64,000 nt of DNA from Muscardinus avellanarius (lineage: Eukaryota; Chordata; Mammalia; Rodentia; Gliridae). Positions 43,108-54,878 of this stretch are shown here, in pieces. Made by a program: the position numbers and the translations under genes. How positions within the stretch are numbered: the first letter of the stretch is position 1; each line of letters opens with the position of its first letter. Under the pieces are notes generated by a model. That model ran no database searches, was not told the origin of the DNA, and was given only the letters and a program-made list of their open reading frames with translations. The stretch is taken from assembly GCA_963383645.1 (NCBI GenBank), contig OY726574.1:62128894-62192893 (forward strand), in the 5' to 3' direction.

Positions 43108-43363
43108 GCCTCTCCCTCTCTCCTTCCTTCCTCCCTCCCTCACTCTATCTCCCTCCCTCTCTCCCTCCCTCTCCTCTCTCTCCCGTCTCTCCTTCTCTCC
43201 TTCAGCTTCTCCCTTTCGTTTTCTCTTTTTCTCTCTCCTCTCCCTCTCTCTCCTCTCTACCCTTCTCCCTTTCTTCCTCCTTCCCTTCCTCCTCCCCCTC
43301 TTTCTATCCCTCTCTTTGCCCCTCCAACCCCCTCTTTTCTTTCTTCATCCTCCCCTCCTCCTC

Positions 43364-43421
<58 letters not shown>
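43108..43421. repeat. Long polypyrimidine tract and (CA)n
   Basis: About 260 bp of cctccctctctcc-type pyrimidines followed by about 27 CA units (43367-43421). Confidence 0.97.
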
Positions 43422-43424
<3 letters not shown>

Positions 43425-43770
43425 TTCAAAAATACGAGAATGCTTTTCACCGAGGTTAGTCCTTTACTTAGCTGAGTGTATCTTGGTCTCTTCAGATACG
43501 TTGAGGAACAGCTTCCTGAAGTATGCTGGTCCCCAGCGCTGACCAGGCTTTCTGTGGGCTAGCCAGGGCCTTTAATTGTGGTTGTGATGGAGATGATTTG
43601 TTTTCTCACTCCAACATCCTGAGATGATGTTGGGTTTCCATCTAGCTCCCACCACTGTTAAATGCAGGACGTAGCAGTGCCGATGGCTTAGCAACAGTGT
43701 GTTTTTTGTTGGACCCATGTTCACTTTTCTGTTTGTTTTTGCATTATGCATTCCAGAAGGGATAGAATTG
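43422..43770. other. Intron 1, unique
   Basis: Nothing recognised before the large L1. Confidence 0.4.
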
Positions 43771-43781
43771 TGGTTTTCTTT

Positions 43782-46700
43782 CTTTTTAGATTTTTTATTG
43801 GTACATTATAGTCACACATCCTAATGGGATGCAAGATAGTGGAGACATACATGCCCACATCACCCAGTTAGCCTCTACCCAATTCCCGCCCCATTACCTC
43901 CCCCATCGTCCTTCTCAAACTTGGCTTGGTGATTAACTTTGATATGTTTGTTAAAGTATATTATGTGACTTAGAGAATTTCCCTCCTCCCCTCCCATCCC
44001 TCAGGTCACCTTATTTGTTCATCTGTAGAGTTTCCTTCTTCATCCAGAGTTCCTCCTATGACCTGTTCCTCTCTAGCTTTCTCATATTAGGGAGAGCATC
44101 TGATCTCTTGTTTTCTGTGACTGACTAATCTCACTTAACATAATGTCCTCCAGTTCCATCCATTTCCCTGTAAGTGATGTGTGTTTTTCTTTATGGCTGA
44201 GTAAAATTCCATTGTGTAGATATCCCACAGTTTTGTAATCCATTCATCTGTTGATGGACATCTTGGCTGGCTCCATAGTCTGGCTATGGTGAATTGTGCA
44301 GCAATGAACATAAATACACGTGCATTAGTTTGGTAGTTTGGTTTCTTTTCTTTTGAGTAGATACCCAGAAGTGGTATTGCTGGATGGTATGGTAAGTTCA
44401 TTCCCATTCTTCTGAGGATTCCCCATACTGTTTTCCAAAGTGGTTGCACTAATTTGCAATCCCACCAACAATGTCTTAGAGTTCCCACTTCTCCACATCC
44501 TCGCCACCATTTGTAATTGTATTTTGAATGATTGTCATTCTAGTTGGAGTTAGGTGAAATCTCGGGGTAATTTTGATTTGCATCTCTCTGATTGCTAATG
44601 TTGAACATTTTTTCATACATATATTGGCCATTTGAATTTGTTCCTTTGTGAAGTATCTATTTAGTTCACTTGCCTATTTTTTGATCGGGTTATTTGGTTT
44701 TTTAGTGCTGAGTTTCTTGAGTTCTCTGTATATTCTAGATATTAGTCCTCTATCAGAGGAGTAGTTGGCAAAAATCTTCTCCCATTCTGTTGGCTCTTGG
44801 TTGAGGTTTGTGACAGTTTCCTTTGCTGTACAGAAGCTCTTCAGTTTCAGGCAATCCCACGTATTGATTTGCCTTTTAATTTCTTGTGTCTTTGGGGTCT
44901 TGTTGAGAAAGTTTTTATCTGTACCTGTGTGTTGCAGTGTTGGACTTATGCCTCTTTCAAGGAGCCTCAAGGTCTCTGGTTTAATTTCCAAGTCTGTAAT
45001 AACTTGGATTGACTCTTATGCAGGGTGAGAAAGTGGGATTTATTTCCATTTTTCTGCATATAGTTAACCAGTTTTGCCAACGCCATTTGTTGAACAAAAA
45101 TCTTTTTTCCAGTGTATGTTTTTGGCTCCTTTGTTAAAAATCAATTGGCTGTACGTGTGTGGATTTGTTTCTGAGTCTTCTATTCTGCTCCATTGGTCTG
45201 TGTATCTGTTTTTGTGCCAATACTATGCTGTTTTTATTAATATGGCTTCGTAGTATAGTTTAAAGTCAGGTATTGTGATTCCTCTTGCATGGTTTTTGTT
45301 GCTGAGAACTACTTTGGCTATTTTGTGTTTTTTGTTGTTCCAGATGAATTTAAAGACTGATTTTTCTAGTCTGTGGGGAATGATCTTGGTAAATTAATGG
45401 GTATTGCATTGAATCTGTAGATCACTTTTGGAAGTATGGCCATTTTGATTATATTTATTCTGCCTATCCATGAAGATGGAAGATCTTTCCATCTTCTAAG
45501 GTCTTCTTTGATTTATTTTTCCAGTGTTTTATAATTTTCTCTGTAGTGGTCTTTTATCTCCTTGGTTAAGTTTATTCCTAAGTATTTTATTTTTTGTGTG
45601 TGGGAACTCCTGAGTGGAAGTGTTTTCTGGATTTCTTTGTCAGTGGATTTATGGTTGGTAAACAGAAAAGCTTTTAATTTTTTAAGATTAATTTTGTATC
45701 CAGACACTTTGCTGAATTTGTTGTTCAGTTCTATAAGCCTTTTGGATGGGTTTGTTGGGTCTTCTAAGTATAGTATCCTGTCATCTGCAAATAGTGAAAG
45801 TTTGGGTTCTTCTTTTCCTATTTGTACTGCGTTGATTTCTTTTTATTGCCTTAATGCTCTGGCTAGAGTCTCCAGTACTATATCAAAGAGAAATGGTAAT
45901 AATGGGCATCCTTGTCTTGTTCCTGTTTTTAGGGGAAATTCTCCAAGTTTTTCCCCATTTAATATGATGTTGGCTGTGGGCTTATTGTAGATTGTCTTTA
46001 TGACGGTGAGGTATGTTCCTTCTATTTCAATTCTCTGCAGTGCTTTTAGCATAAATGGATGTTGGATTTTGTCAAATGATTTTTCAGCATCTATTGAAAT
46101 GACTGTGTGATTTTTGTCTTTGATTCTGTTTATATGATGAATTACATGGATTGATTTTTATATGTTGAACCAGCCTTGCATCCCTGGGATGAACCCTACC
46201 TGGTCATGGTGTATGATTTTCTTGATGTGGTTTATGAATGTGTGTTGCTAGGATTTTTTTTTTTTTTTTTTTTAGCAGTTTTGCATCCAAGTTCATCAAA
46301 GATAGAGTCTTTCTTCCTTGAGCTGTCTTTATTTTATTTGGTATTAATCTGATGCTGGCTTCATAGAATATATTTGGAAGAGTCTCATTTATTTCTATTT
46401 CACAAAATACATTGAGGAGTTTCAGGATTATCTCTTCTATAAAGGTTTTATAAAATTCACTTGAGAAACCATCTGGCCCTGGGATTTTCTTTGATGTTAG
46501 GCTTTTTATGCTGTTTAAATCTCTGATTGCTATTGGTTGGTTTAAATTTTCTGTATCTTCTTGACTCAGTTTAGTCAGATTGTATTTATCTAGAAAGTTG
46601 TCCTCCATTTAGGTTGTCTTGTTTGCTCCTCTATAGGATTTCCTTTGCATCTAGAGTTCCTCCTATGACCCATTTCTCCTTAAGACAACCTAAATGAGGG

Positions 46701-47612
46701 GATGGGAGAGAGGAAGAAGGAAATTCTCTAAAACACACAATGTACTTAAACATATCGAAGTCAACCACTAAGCCAAGCAAGGAAAGGAGGGATGGGAAAG
46801 GAACGGGGTGGGAATTGGGTAGGGGATAAATGGGTGATGTGTACATGTATGTCCACACAAGTTTTTTACCCCAATATGATGTATGAATATAATGCACCAA
46901 TAAAAAATAAAAGAAAATTTTTCCAATTTAGAAAAAATAGTTGTCCTCCAAATTTTCCATTTTGTTGAAGTATAGTTTTTCAAAGTAGTTTCTGATAATC
47001 CTCTGGATTTCTATAGTGTCGGCGATATCTTCTTTTTCATCTCTTTGTAATTTGGGTTGATTCTTTTTTGGTTAGGTTGGCTAATGGTTTATCTATCTTG
47101 TTAATTTTATTGAGAAACCAGTTTTGGGTTTTGTTGCTTTTCTGTATTGTTTTTATTTCTTTCTACTTTGTTGATTTCTGCTCTGATTTTAATAATTTTA
47201 ATAATTTCTTGTCTTCTACTGGCTTTGGAATTAGATTGTTCCTGTTTTACAAGGGCTTTGAGGTGTGTCATTAGGTTGTTTATTTGGTGATTTTATGTTT
47301 TTCTTATGTGAGCACTCAGTGCTATGAATTTTCCTAATAGTGCCTTCGAAGTGTCCCAGAAGTTTTGATATGTTGTATCTCTATTTTTGTTTGTTTCTAG
47401 AAATTTCTTGATTTCACCCCTTACTTCTGTGACCCATTCTTCATTCAGCAGTGTGGCGTTCAGTCTCCACATGTTTATGTGGTTTGTCTAGTTCTTATAG
47501 TTGATTTCTAGTTTCATTCCATTATGGTCTGAAAAGACTCAGCGAAATATGTCACATTTTTAAAAATTTCTAGTGCTTACTTTGTGGCCCAGGATGTGAT
47601 CTATTTTGGATA
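43782..47612 (-). mobile_element. 5'-truncated L1, antisense to PIEZO2, ORF2 degenerate
   Basis: LINE-1 reverse-transcribes its own RNA at a nicked target. From left to right on the + strand: 3' UTR with antisense of caataaaaaatc tail text, ORF2 C-terminal part ([13 protein letters not shown] near 44440, EFYSAIKKN near 44200), RT thumb (GYKINLKKLKAFL near 45690), RT catalytic FADD (45780-45791 on the minus strand) and GTRQGCPL palm motif near 45930. The copy ends inside ORF2, so ORF1 and most of the endonuclease are absent. Frames are broken in several places. tggttttcttt occurs at both ends (43771-43781 and 47613-47623), a probable T-rich target-site duplication. A nested L1 tail interrupts it at 46608-46938. 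Confidence 0.95.
46608..46938 (+). mobile_element. Nested twin-primed L1 3' UTR insertion
   Basis: Flanked by agttgtcctcca (46596-46607 and 46939-46950). The right part (46695-46925) is + strand L1 3' UTR ending caccaataaaaaataaaaga. The left part (about 46608-46681) is the adjoining UTR inverted (ttcctcctatgacccatttc). Both halves share aagacaacctaaat, inverted at the junction. Confidence 0.95.
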
Positions 47613-47734
47613 TGGTTTTCTTTTTTATTACAGCTTCTCCCTCCCCTCTCCTGGCAGGTAGAGGGTGTGTATGTTACACATGTTTACACATTTGTGTGGG
47701 GGGTTATGTCTCATTTAGTAGTTGCAAATGCTGT

Positions 47735-47880
47735 GTGAAATAGAAATTATTCTCTTGAATGTACACCTGAGGGCATGCAGTGATAAGAAAAATAGAAATT
47801 CAGAAAAATTAAGTAAGCTGCCTTTGCTGATTACATGTCAAGTGGCAGACCTCGGATGTTCTCTTTTCATTTTTAGCCTA
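47735..47880 (-). repeat. MIR-type ancient SINE
   Basis: cacctgagggcatgcagtga, ttaagtaagctgcctttgct, catgtcaagtggcagacctc follow MIR core order. Confidence 0.6.
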
Positions 47881-48744
47881 GTATGCTCTCAGCAGCCAAA
47901 AAAAATTATTCTCAAGTACTGATTCGTGCAAAGACTCCAAATCTGGACCTTTCTGTTTTCTCCACTTCTGGAAGAGTGAGATTGATGTAACGATAATGAC
48001 CATACACCTCTCACTGTGTCCAACTCAAGGCTTATCATTGGCATTCAGATAAGGTATAAGTTATTCAGGGGCAGACGAGGGGGCTGGGGTTCCATGCTGG
48101 CTTTTCCTGACCTTCCTCAACTCCCCAGGGGTCCTCCTGGCTCATGAACCACGTACAAAATTGAGCCTCTTCTGGGTGCCACAGCCCGTCCTGCCAGGCT
48201 CTGTGGGGCAGGTGGGGGTGGCCCTTAGGGCCTCCTCCGAGTAGTGCTGCACATCTGGGAACTCAGTTTTCACTTGCAGCATTAAGGGCTGAACATCCTG
48301 CTGAGGGCCCTTTGGGGGGACCAGTGCACGGCGCACACCTGCATGCACATTGGCACCAGCACCTCGGGTCCTCTCCTCTGTCCCACAGTGCTATGGATTT
48401 CTACTATCTAACACAGGTCATTACTAGAGCAGCGCCACAGATGCCGGGAGGTACGGGGCGGCGAGTTCCTAGTCCATTGTCTTTGTCCTTTGGTGTAGCC
48501 ATTGTGACCCCCGAGGCAGAGAAAGTCGTGAATGATTTGGTGTCCAGTGGGTCAGTCGGCCAGGTCCACATTGGGCAACTCGTGTTTTGAATTGCAGGCT
48601 AGACCACGGTATTTTCTACTAGATGGACATTCATTGATTCCACAAAGAGATGCTGAGCACTTACTGAGTACTTGCTGCGTGCTTCCTGTCTGACAAGTAC
48701 AGTTGTGTGTATACGCACCTAAACTCTGACAAATTTTCTTTTCT
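47881..48744. other. Intron 1, unique
   Basis: GC-moderate 48050-48600 with short open frames on both strands; no family recognised. Confidence 0.4.
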
Positions 48745-48967
48745 TTTTTTTTTTTTTTTTTTTTTTTGCAGTACTGGGAATGGAACACGGAGCCATTCTA
48801 CCTTTGAGCTACATCCCAGCCCGATTTTTTAATTCTTTATTTTGAAACAGAGTCTCACTGAGTTGTTAAGGGCCTCCCTAAGTAGCTGAGGCTGGCCATG
48901 AACTGGGATCCTCCTGTTTTAGCCTCCCAAATGCTGGGATTACAGGCATGCACCACCACTCCCAGCT
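48745..48967 (-). repeat. B1-dID SINE
   Basis: T run of about 23, gtactgggaatggaacacgg to caccaccactcccagctt. Confidence 0.94.
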
Positions 48968-49019
48968 TACTTATTTATTTTTAATTGACAATCAAAAATT
49001 GCACATATTTATGGTGTAT

Positions 49020-49068
49020 AACTATATATATACACATACATACACATATGTATATACGTATATATAGT
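49020..49068. repeat. (TA)/(CATA) simple repeat
   Basis: atatatatacacatacatac then gtatatacgtatatatag; partly self-complementary. Confidence 0.85.
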
Positions 49069-49148
49069 TGAAAGGCTAAGTCAGGCTATCTAATATATGT
49101 GTCTCCTCATATACGCATTATTTGAGAGAACTTAACAATTTTATTTAA

Positions 49149-49352
49149 GCTGGACATGGTGGCACATGCCTGTAATTCCAGTACTTTGGAAGCTGAGACA
49201 GGAGTATTGCAGGTTCAAGGCCGGCCTCAGCAATTTAGCCAGACTTTCGGCAACTTAGTGAGACCCTATTTCAAAATAGCATGCAAAAAGGGCTGGGAGT
49301 GTAGCTCAGAGGTAGAATGCCCCTGAGTTCAATCCCCAGCACCAATGGAAAA
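49149..49352 (+). repeat. B1-dID SINE
   Basis: gctggacatggtggcacatg to tcaatccccagcaccaa. Confidence 0.93.
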
Positions 49353-49400
49353 AGATTTAAGAACATTTACAATTATTCTTTTTATAGCCTCCTTGATTTT

Positions 49401-49403
<3 letters not shown>

Positions 49404-49451
<48 letters not shown>
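49404..49451. repeat. (GT)n microsatellite at a SINE 3' end
   Basis: 24 GT units running into the antisense SINE. Confidence 0.98.
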
Positions 49452-49456
<5 letters not shown>

Positions 49457-49649
49457 GAGGATTGAAGTCAGGGACAGTCTACCTCTGAGCTACACCCCCA
49501 CCCTATTTTTTATTCTTTATTTTGAAACAGGCTCTCACTAAATTGCAGAGGGCCTCACTAAGTAGCTGAGGCTAGGCTGCAAACCCAGGATCCTCCTGTC
49601 TCAGCCTCCCAAGTGCTGGGATTATAGGCTTGTGTCACCATGCCTGGCT
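49452..49649 (-). repeat. B1-dID SINE
   Basis: ttactgaggattgaagtcag to tgtcaccatgcctggctc. Confidence 0.93.
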
Positions 49650-50559
49650 CAAGAAAGGCTTTGACCTGTGAAGTCTGTTGGAATTCAAGTGAAAGTCTTG
49701 CCAAATGATACTGGAGAATGCTGGGAAGCACGAGCAATAATTGAGCAGAGATACGTGGGAGCAAACTGAGATTCCATTAGCTTTATTGATCAGTGAAAAA
49801 TGGAGTTGATAGGATGTTTTGCTGAATTTTACATTTTTAACCTTATTTCATATTCTTCACAAAGCAATTTGTTCCTATTGAGTATGATTTAAATTTTATA
49901 TATTCATATGCTTTGAAATATACAACAAAATTTTAAATTTAGGAATAGGAAAAATATACTTTCTCCGACCACAGGTCCCAAAGCTAGAGATATACCAAAA
50001 ATAATAACAGAGACTTGCACAGTTAGGTATTTGATTTATTTTTGTGCTGGTATTGAAACATTTCTCCGGTATTCGGTATTGACTACCAATAAAAATATTA
50101 AAAGCAGTCAGAGTCTAGGTACCATGCAGACCCCCAAGCAGGGAGAAACACAGCTTGGCCTGTTGCATTCCAGCACTCCCTCTCCTGCTGCCCTTTATCC
50201 TAATGTTTACCTATCTAGAATATAAAAGCAGTTCAAGTCTTTAGCCTTAGAAATACGTAGAGACAATTAAAGGCCCTAAAATCAGTGACTCTACCTGGCA
50301 GTCGCAGGGGCTCTTAGAGATCACACACAGATACACTGGCTGAAACCAGCACCTCTGTTTCCCTTCTTTTCTTTGGAATCTGGCCTTGCTATGGGAAATG
50401 TAAATTCCACGTGTTGCTTCAAAGTACCCATAGCCAACAGGCAACCAGTACAATAGAGGTAAAAGCAAGGTGGATCATTGACCCCTGCACTCAGTAAATG
50501 CACTGAGACAAGGAGGTTCCATCTGCCTAAGAAATAAGTTGCTAGCCCTTGCCTTGGTA
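49650..50559. other. Intron 1, unique, possibly including LTR U3
   Basis: AT-rich to 50100; the part from about 50280 may be the U3 of the LTR that follows. Confidence 0.4.
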
Positions 50560-50725
50560 GCACCATGAGAATGTACCAACAAGAAAACTGTATTTAAGGG
50601 CCAGGGTCGGAGAGGGGCAGAGTTGCATTTTCAGGCTCTCCAGCGTGTCTGCCGGGCACACTGCTTTTCTCCCTTTCCTTTTCTATTTCCTACTGATGTT
50701 GTAATAAAGATTTGTTGAAGCTGCA
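50560..50725 (+). mobile_element. LTR promoter/polyA segment, plus strand
   Basis: TATA-like gtatttaaggg (50590-50600) is followed about 105 bp later by aataaa (50703-50708) and a U5-like gatttgttgaagctgca. Family unknown; its 5' end may reach 50280. Sense to PIEZO2, so its polyA signal could act in the intron. Confidence 0.5.
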
Positions 50726-50934
50726 ACCGAGCTATTAGTTTTAATTTCCCAATTCAATTTGTTATTTGAATCGAGGAAGAGAGCCCTCAGTGCTATTACA
50801 TCCGTAGCAATTTTCATGAATATCCTCACAGCCCCGTAGCCAAGACTGTGAAGATGTGTTCTTAGAATTAGATTTGACTTGGACAACTAGAAGTTTTATA
50901 AATTGTTATTACTTTGGTGCTTTTAAAAATTTAA

Positions 50935-51139
50935 TTTTTCTGGTGCTAGTGATTGAACTCAGGGGCATTCTACCTCTCAGCTATAACCCCAGCCCTTTTA
51001 AATATTTTTATTTTGAAACAAGGCCTCCCTAAGTTGTGGACAGCCTCACTAAGTTGTTGATACTGGCCTTGAACCTGCGATCCTCCTGCCTCAGTTTCCC
51101 AAGTACCAGGATTATAGGTGTGTGCCCCTCTGCCCAGTC
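50935..51139 (-). repeat. B1-dID SINE
   Basis: ctggtgctagtgattgaact to gtgcccctctgcccagtc. Confidence 0.92.
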
Positions 51140-51377
51140 AAATTTATTCTTTTTAAGACTCTGTGATCAGAGGCTGCTTGGTAGACTTTTAAATCAATGG
51201 TGACTGGGCTCTGTTGTCTGTTTTCTGATTTCAGCACCCCCCTGTCCACTGTTACTCCCTTAGTGCCTGCCAGGGTGCTTTGTGTTTAGTAGATGCCCAG
51301 CATGAGAGCCAGGAATGGGCACGTATCTGTCCCCTTTAAGTGCTGAAGTGCCTATATTCCATAAGATGTGAAAAATG

Positions 51378-51655
51378 TATCGCGTGTGGTGGCGCACATC
51401 CGGAATCCCGGTACTTGGCAGGCTGAGACAGGAGGATGGCAGGTCCGCGGCCAGCTGAGACAGGAGGATGGCAGGTCCGCGGCCAGCTGAGACAGGAGGA
51501 TGGCAGGTCCGCGGCCAGCATCCGCAATTGGTAAGACTCTCAGTAACCTAGCAAGAGTCTTTTTCAAAACAATACAAAAAGATAAATAAATAAAAATGGC
51601 TGGGGGTGTAGCTTGGAGTTAGACTGCCTCTGGGTTCAATCCCCAGTACCACAGA
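51378..51655 (+). repeat. B1-dID SINE with internal triplication
   Basis: gcgtgtggtggcgcacatcc to ccccagtaccacag. Left arm contains three perfect 32-bp units at 51422-51453, 51454-51485 and 51486-51517. Confidence 0.96.
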
Positions 51656-51659
51656 AAAC

Positions 51660-52444
51660 AAAAGATGAGAAAACGCACAGAAGACAATTTAGCAAACAGT
51701 GCAAGTCAGCAACACATATGTTTTTGAGGAGAACCTATTTTGCAGTTACTATCCTTCAGTAAAAAGATGTCAACTGCACCTGCATTGGGCTCGTGGTGAT
51801 GGGGTCTCGGTGGTGCTCTGTAACCGAGGTGGAGTGGGAGGGAGGCTGGACGGTGGCGTCCTGTTCTGGGCTGGTGGCAACTATGGCCGTTGGTCATCAT
51901 TACCAAAGGAAGTTCTGGAATGCTAGTTGGCGATAGACGGTAACAGGACTCCATCACCGGGGAATTTAGTGGTCCAGGCCTTTCTGATTGGGCCCGCTGG
52001 ACACCACTGGATTATCCTGAGTCTGACTGTTCTAAGTGATGTTTTGGAAGCACGCTGAGTCCCGAGCTTGTCGTCAGGTGGGAACCCTGCGACTTTAGGA
52101 AGCTTCCGCTGGTTAGCAATTCCAGGTGGCGTCTGAATTTTCGTGGCTTCTCATTCTTATTCGTACGATTGTCTACTTACTGTCAGAAACAGAGACTAAT
52201 AGTTTAGTTTCTTTTAAGCCACAGAAAGGGAAGTTGTTTTGAAACAGTTCCCCTCACATGATGTTTAGGTAATGTTTAGATGCGTGGGCATCGAGCATGC
52301 ACTGCAGCGACGCGCAGGTGAGTCAGAACACATCCGATCCTTCTCCTGCTCCCACCCTGAGCCCTAGTAACATTTCATTGTGTTACTGTCACCTACAACG
52401 GCCGAAGTAGCTTTTGTCAGAGAAAGAGTCACAAACACGGTTTA
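51660..52444. other. Intron 1, unique
   Basis: Nothing recognised. Confidence 0.4.
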
Positions 52445-52886
52445 AAAATATATTTATTTATTTATTTATACACATTATACATATTTATATTTATTATAAT
52501 ATATGTTTCACCTGTTGCACAACAGTGATTCGGGGTGATAGGAAGGCCCTGCACACGGCACTTGGCGTGTTTCTCCCCGAATCTCCCCCACTCCCTCCTC
52601 TCCTCTGGCCGTGCTCCCAAGATTGGCGCTGGCCATTTTGTTTGTGTTCAAAGCATGATCTGAATGGCTGGCTCCTTCAGTCATGCCTCCTTCTCCTCGA
52701 GCCCTCGCTGCTCCGCTGGGGTCGCTCCTCCTCCGTCTGGAGGCCTTCCATTTTCCAGTCTCTCTCTAGCTTCCACATATCGGTAAAACCTTCACTTTCT
52801 GAGGCTGGCTGATCGCAGCATGATATTCTCTAGTGCCATCCATTTTTCTACAAATGACACAATTTTGTTCTTTTTATATTTTGTGG

Positions 52887-53105
52887 GTTTTTTTTTTGTT
52901 TGTTTGGTGATACTGAGGATTGAACCCAGAGGCATTCTACCTTTGAGCTACACACTCAGCCCTTTTTATTTTTAATTTTAAAGGAGGGTCACACTAGGTT
53001 GCTGGGAGTCTTACTAAGATGCTGAGGCTAGTCTTGAACCAGCCGTCTCCTGGTCTCAGACTCCCAGGTACTGGGATTACAGGCATGCACCGCCATACCT
53101 GGCTG
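52887..53105 (-). repeat. B1-dID SINE inserted in L1
   Basis: gatactgaggattgaaccca to caccgccatacctggctg; the L1 word attttgttctt occurs on both sides (52862 and 53106), the probable target-site duplication. Confidence 0.93.
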
Positions 53106-53446
53106 ATTTTGTTCTTCTTTATAGCTGAGTAAAATTCCACTGTGTTTATGTACCACAGTTTCATAAGCGATTCGTCTGCTGATGGGAACCTAGGCTGGTT
53201 CCATAGTTTGGCTTTTGTGAATTGTGCTGCGATATGCATAGGTGTGCTTATAATTTACCACTATAATATTCTGACTTCAGTTTCTTTGGAAAGGTACCCA
53301 ACAGTGGTATAGCTGGGTCATATGGTGGTTTAGTTCCTAGTCTTTTGAGGACCCTCCACACCAATCTCTGTAGCAGCTGTACTAATATGCAATCTCACAA
53401 TAGTGTGTAAGCATTCCTATTTCCCCAATCCTCACCAGCATTTATT

Positions 53447-53604
53447 TAATTGATTATGTATTTATTTAGTATTTTTTATTTTGAAACAGGGTCTCTAGGT
53501 TAATGAGAGTCTCGGTATTCGCCGAGGCTGTCCTTGAACCTGTGATCCTCCTGTGTCAGCCTCTCAAGTAATGGGATTGCAAGCGTGCGTCACCACGTCC
53601 GGCT
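53447..53604 (-). repeat. B1 arm inserted in L1
   Basis: gaaacagggtctctaggtta to gcgtcaccacgtccggctt, flanked by ctcaccagcatttatt (53431-53446) and ctcaccagaatttatt (53605-53620). Confidence 0.92.
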
Positions 53605-53732
53605 TCTCACCAGAATTTATTGTTGTGTGTGTTCTTGATGATTGCCATTCTGACTGGACTTAGAATCTCAGTGTCTTTTTGGTTTGCATTTCCCTTATTA
53701 TTATGACATTGAACATGTTTTTCTTTCTTTCT

Positions 53733-53842
53733 TTTTATTTTTTTGTGATTCTGGGAATGGCACCCAGGGCAGTCTACCTCCAAGTTCCATGTCCAGCCCT
53801 ATTTTTTATCCCTTATTTCGAAACAGGGTCTCACTGAGTTGT
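53733..53842 (-). repeat. dID arm with linker
   Basis: gtgattctgggaatggcacc to gtctcactgagttgtgga. Confidence 0.88.
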
Positions 53843-54192
53843 GGAATGTTTTTCATATATTTAAAGACAGCAGTTGCTACTTTTTAAATTGAACCATAAT
53901 GACTTGGTTTTTGTTTACAATCAAAGGCAAATGTTTGTCCTATTTTATTCCATTCACATACAGAAATATTTTTTCTTTATCATTTTAGTATCATTATAGG
54001 TCACTGAGGTTATAGAGTATACTGTCTGACTTCCAACTCATTCATCACCTTTCAGAGGTTCAGCCAAACAAAGTCAAGTATTCAACTACTAGATACAGTC
54101 ATGCCGAGGGTGGATTTTCTATATTCCAGGTATTTTCAATATAGAGAATTAAAATCTCTCTCCCACATATTTAGTATTTGTCTGTCTGTCTT
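53843..54192. other. Intron 1, unique
   Basis: AT-rich, nothing recognised. Confidence 0.4.
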
Positions 54193-54380
54193 CCTTTTCT
54201 TATGGTTGAACCAGGTGCATTCTACCTCCGAGCTATACCCCAGCCTTTTTTATTCTTTTTTATTCTTTATTTTGAAGCATGGTCTTGCTAGGTTACTGAG
54301 GCTGGCACCTGCGATTTTCCTGTCTCAGCCTCTCAAGTACTGGAATGACAGCTGTGAGCCACTGTGTCCAACGTCCAGCT
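54193..54380 (-). repeat. B1-dID SINE, diverged
   Basis: atggttgaaccaggtgcatt to gagccactgtgtccaacg. Confidence 0.88.
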
Positions 54381-54663
54381 AGTGTCTGTTTTTCTTACCT
54401 CTGTCAAACTCACACCTAAAATATGTACCTGAACTTTAGGTTCTCTTGGCAGAACCAAGTGGTTAAGTCTCCTTTGGGTATAATGATCCTGATCTGATGT
54501 CTGAGTGATTTTTATTGGACCGATTTGTTCAATTCAAAATTCACATTTAAGCAATGTACCCAAATCAGAATTTGTGTCTGCAACTCATCATGGGGAAACT
54601 AATTTCCAATAAAATAGGGGGTTGTGAGATATTTCTCACACTCTCTGTTCTCCTGCTTGAGTG

Positions 54664-54878
54664 CTTTTTTTGTGTGTGGTACTTGGAATTGAACCAGGGG
54701 GGGTATACTACCTTTGAGCTGCACCCCCAGCCTTATTTTATTTTTTTAGTTTGAAACAGGTCCTCGCTAAGTTGTGGAGGGCCTCACTAAGTTGCTGAGG
54801 CTGGCCTCCAGCCTGTAATTCTCCTGTCTGAGCCTCCAAGTACTGAGATTACAGGCATGCAGCGCCATGCTTGCCTGG
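54664..54878 (-). repeat. B1-dID SINE
   Basis: gtggtacttggaattgaacc to gcagcgccatgcttgcctg. Confidence 0.91.

Larger units (their letters stand above)
52445..53710 (-). repeat. L1 ORF2 end and 3' UTR split by two SINEs
   Basis: tatacacattatacatattt-type tail, ggctgatcgcagcatgatat, tctttatagctgagtaaaat, ctgctgatgggaacctaggc, catatggtggtttagttcct, gattgccattctgactggac, interrupted at 52887-53104 and 53447-53604. Confidence 0.9.

Noticed and set aside
43045..43542. 165-codon Ser/Pro/Leu frame
   Set aside because: Produced by the polypyrimidine tract and (CA)n.
44135..46608. Five minus-strand open frames as host genes
   Set aside because: They are pieces of a decayed L1 ORF2, with RT motifs, interrupted by stops and frameshifts.
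48050..48600. Possible coding or pseudogene segment (short frames on both strands)
   Set aside because: No recognisable protein and no splice or polyA context.
51422..51517. CRISPR-like three identical 32-bp repeats
   Set aside because: The units are contiguous with no spacers and lie within a SINE in a mammalian genome.
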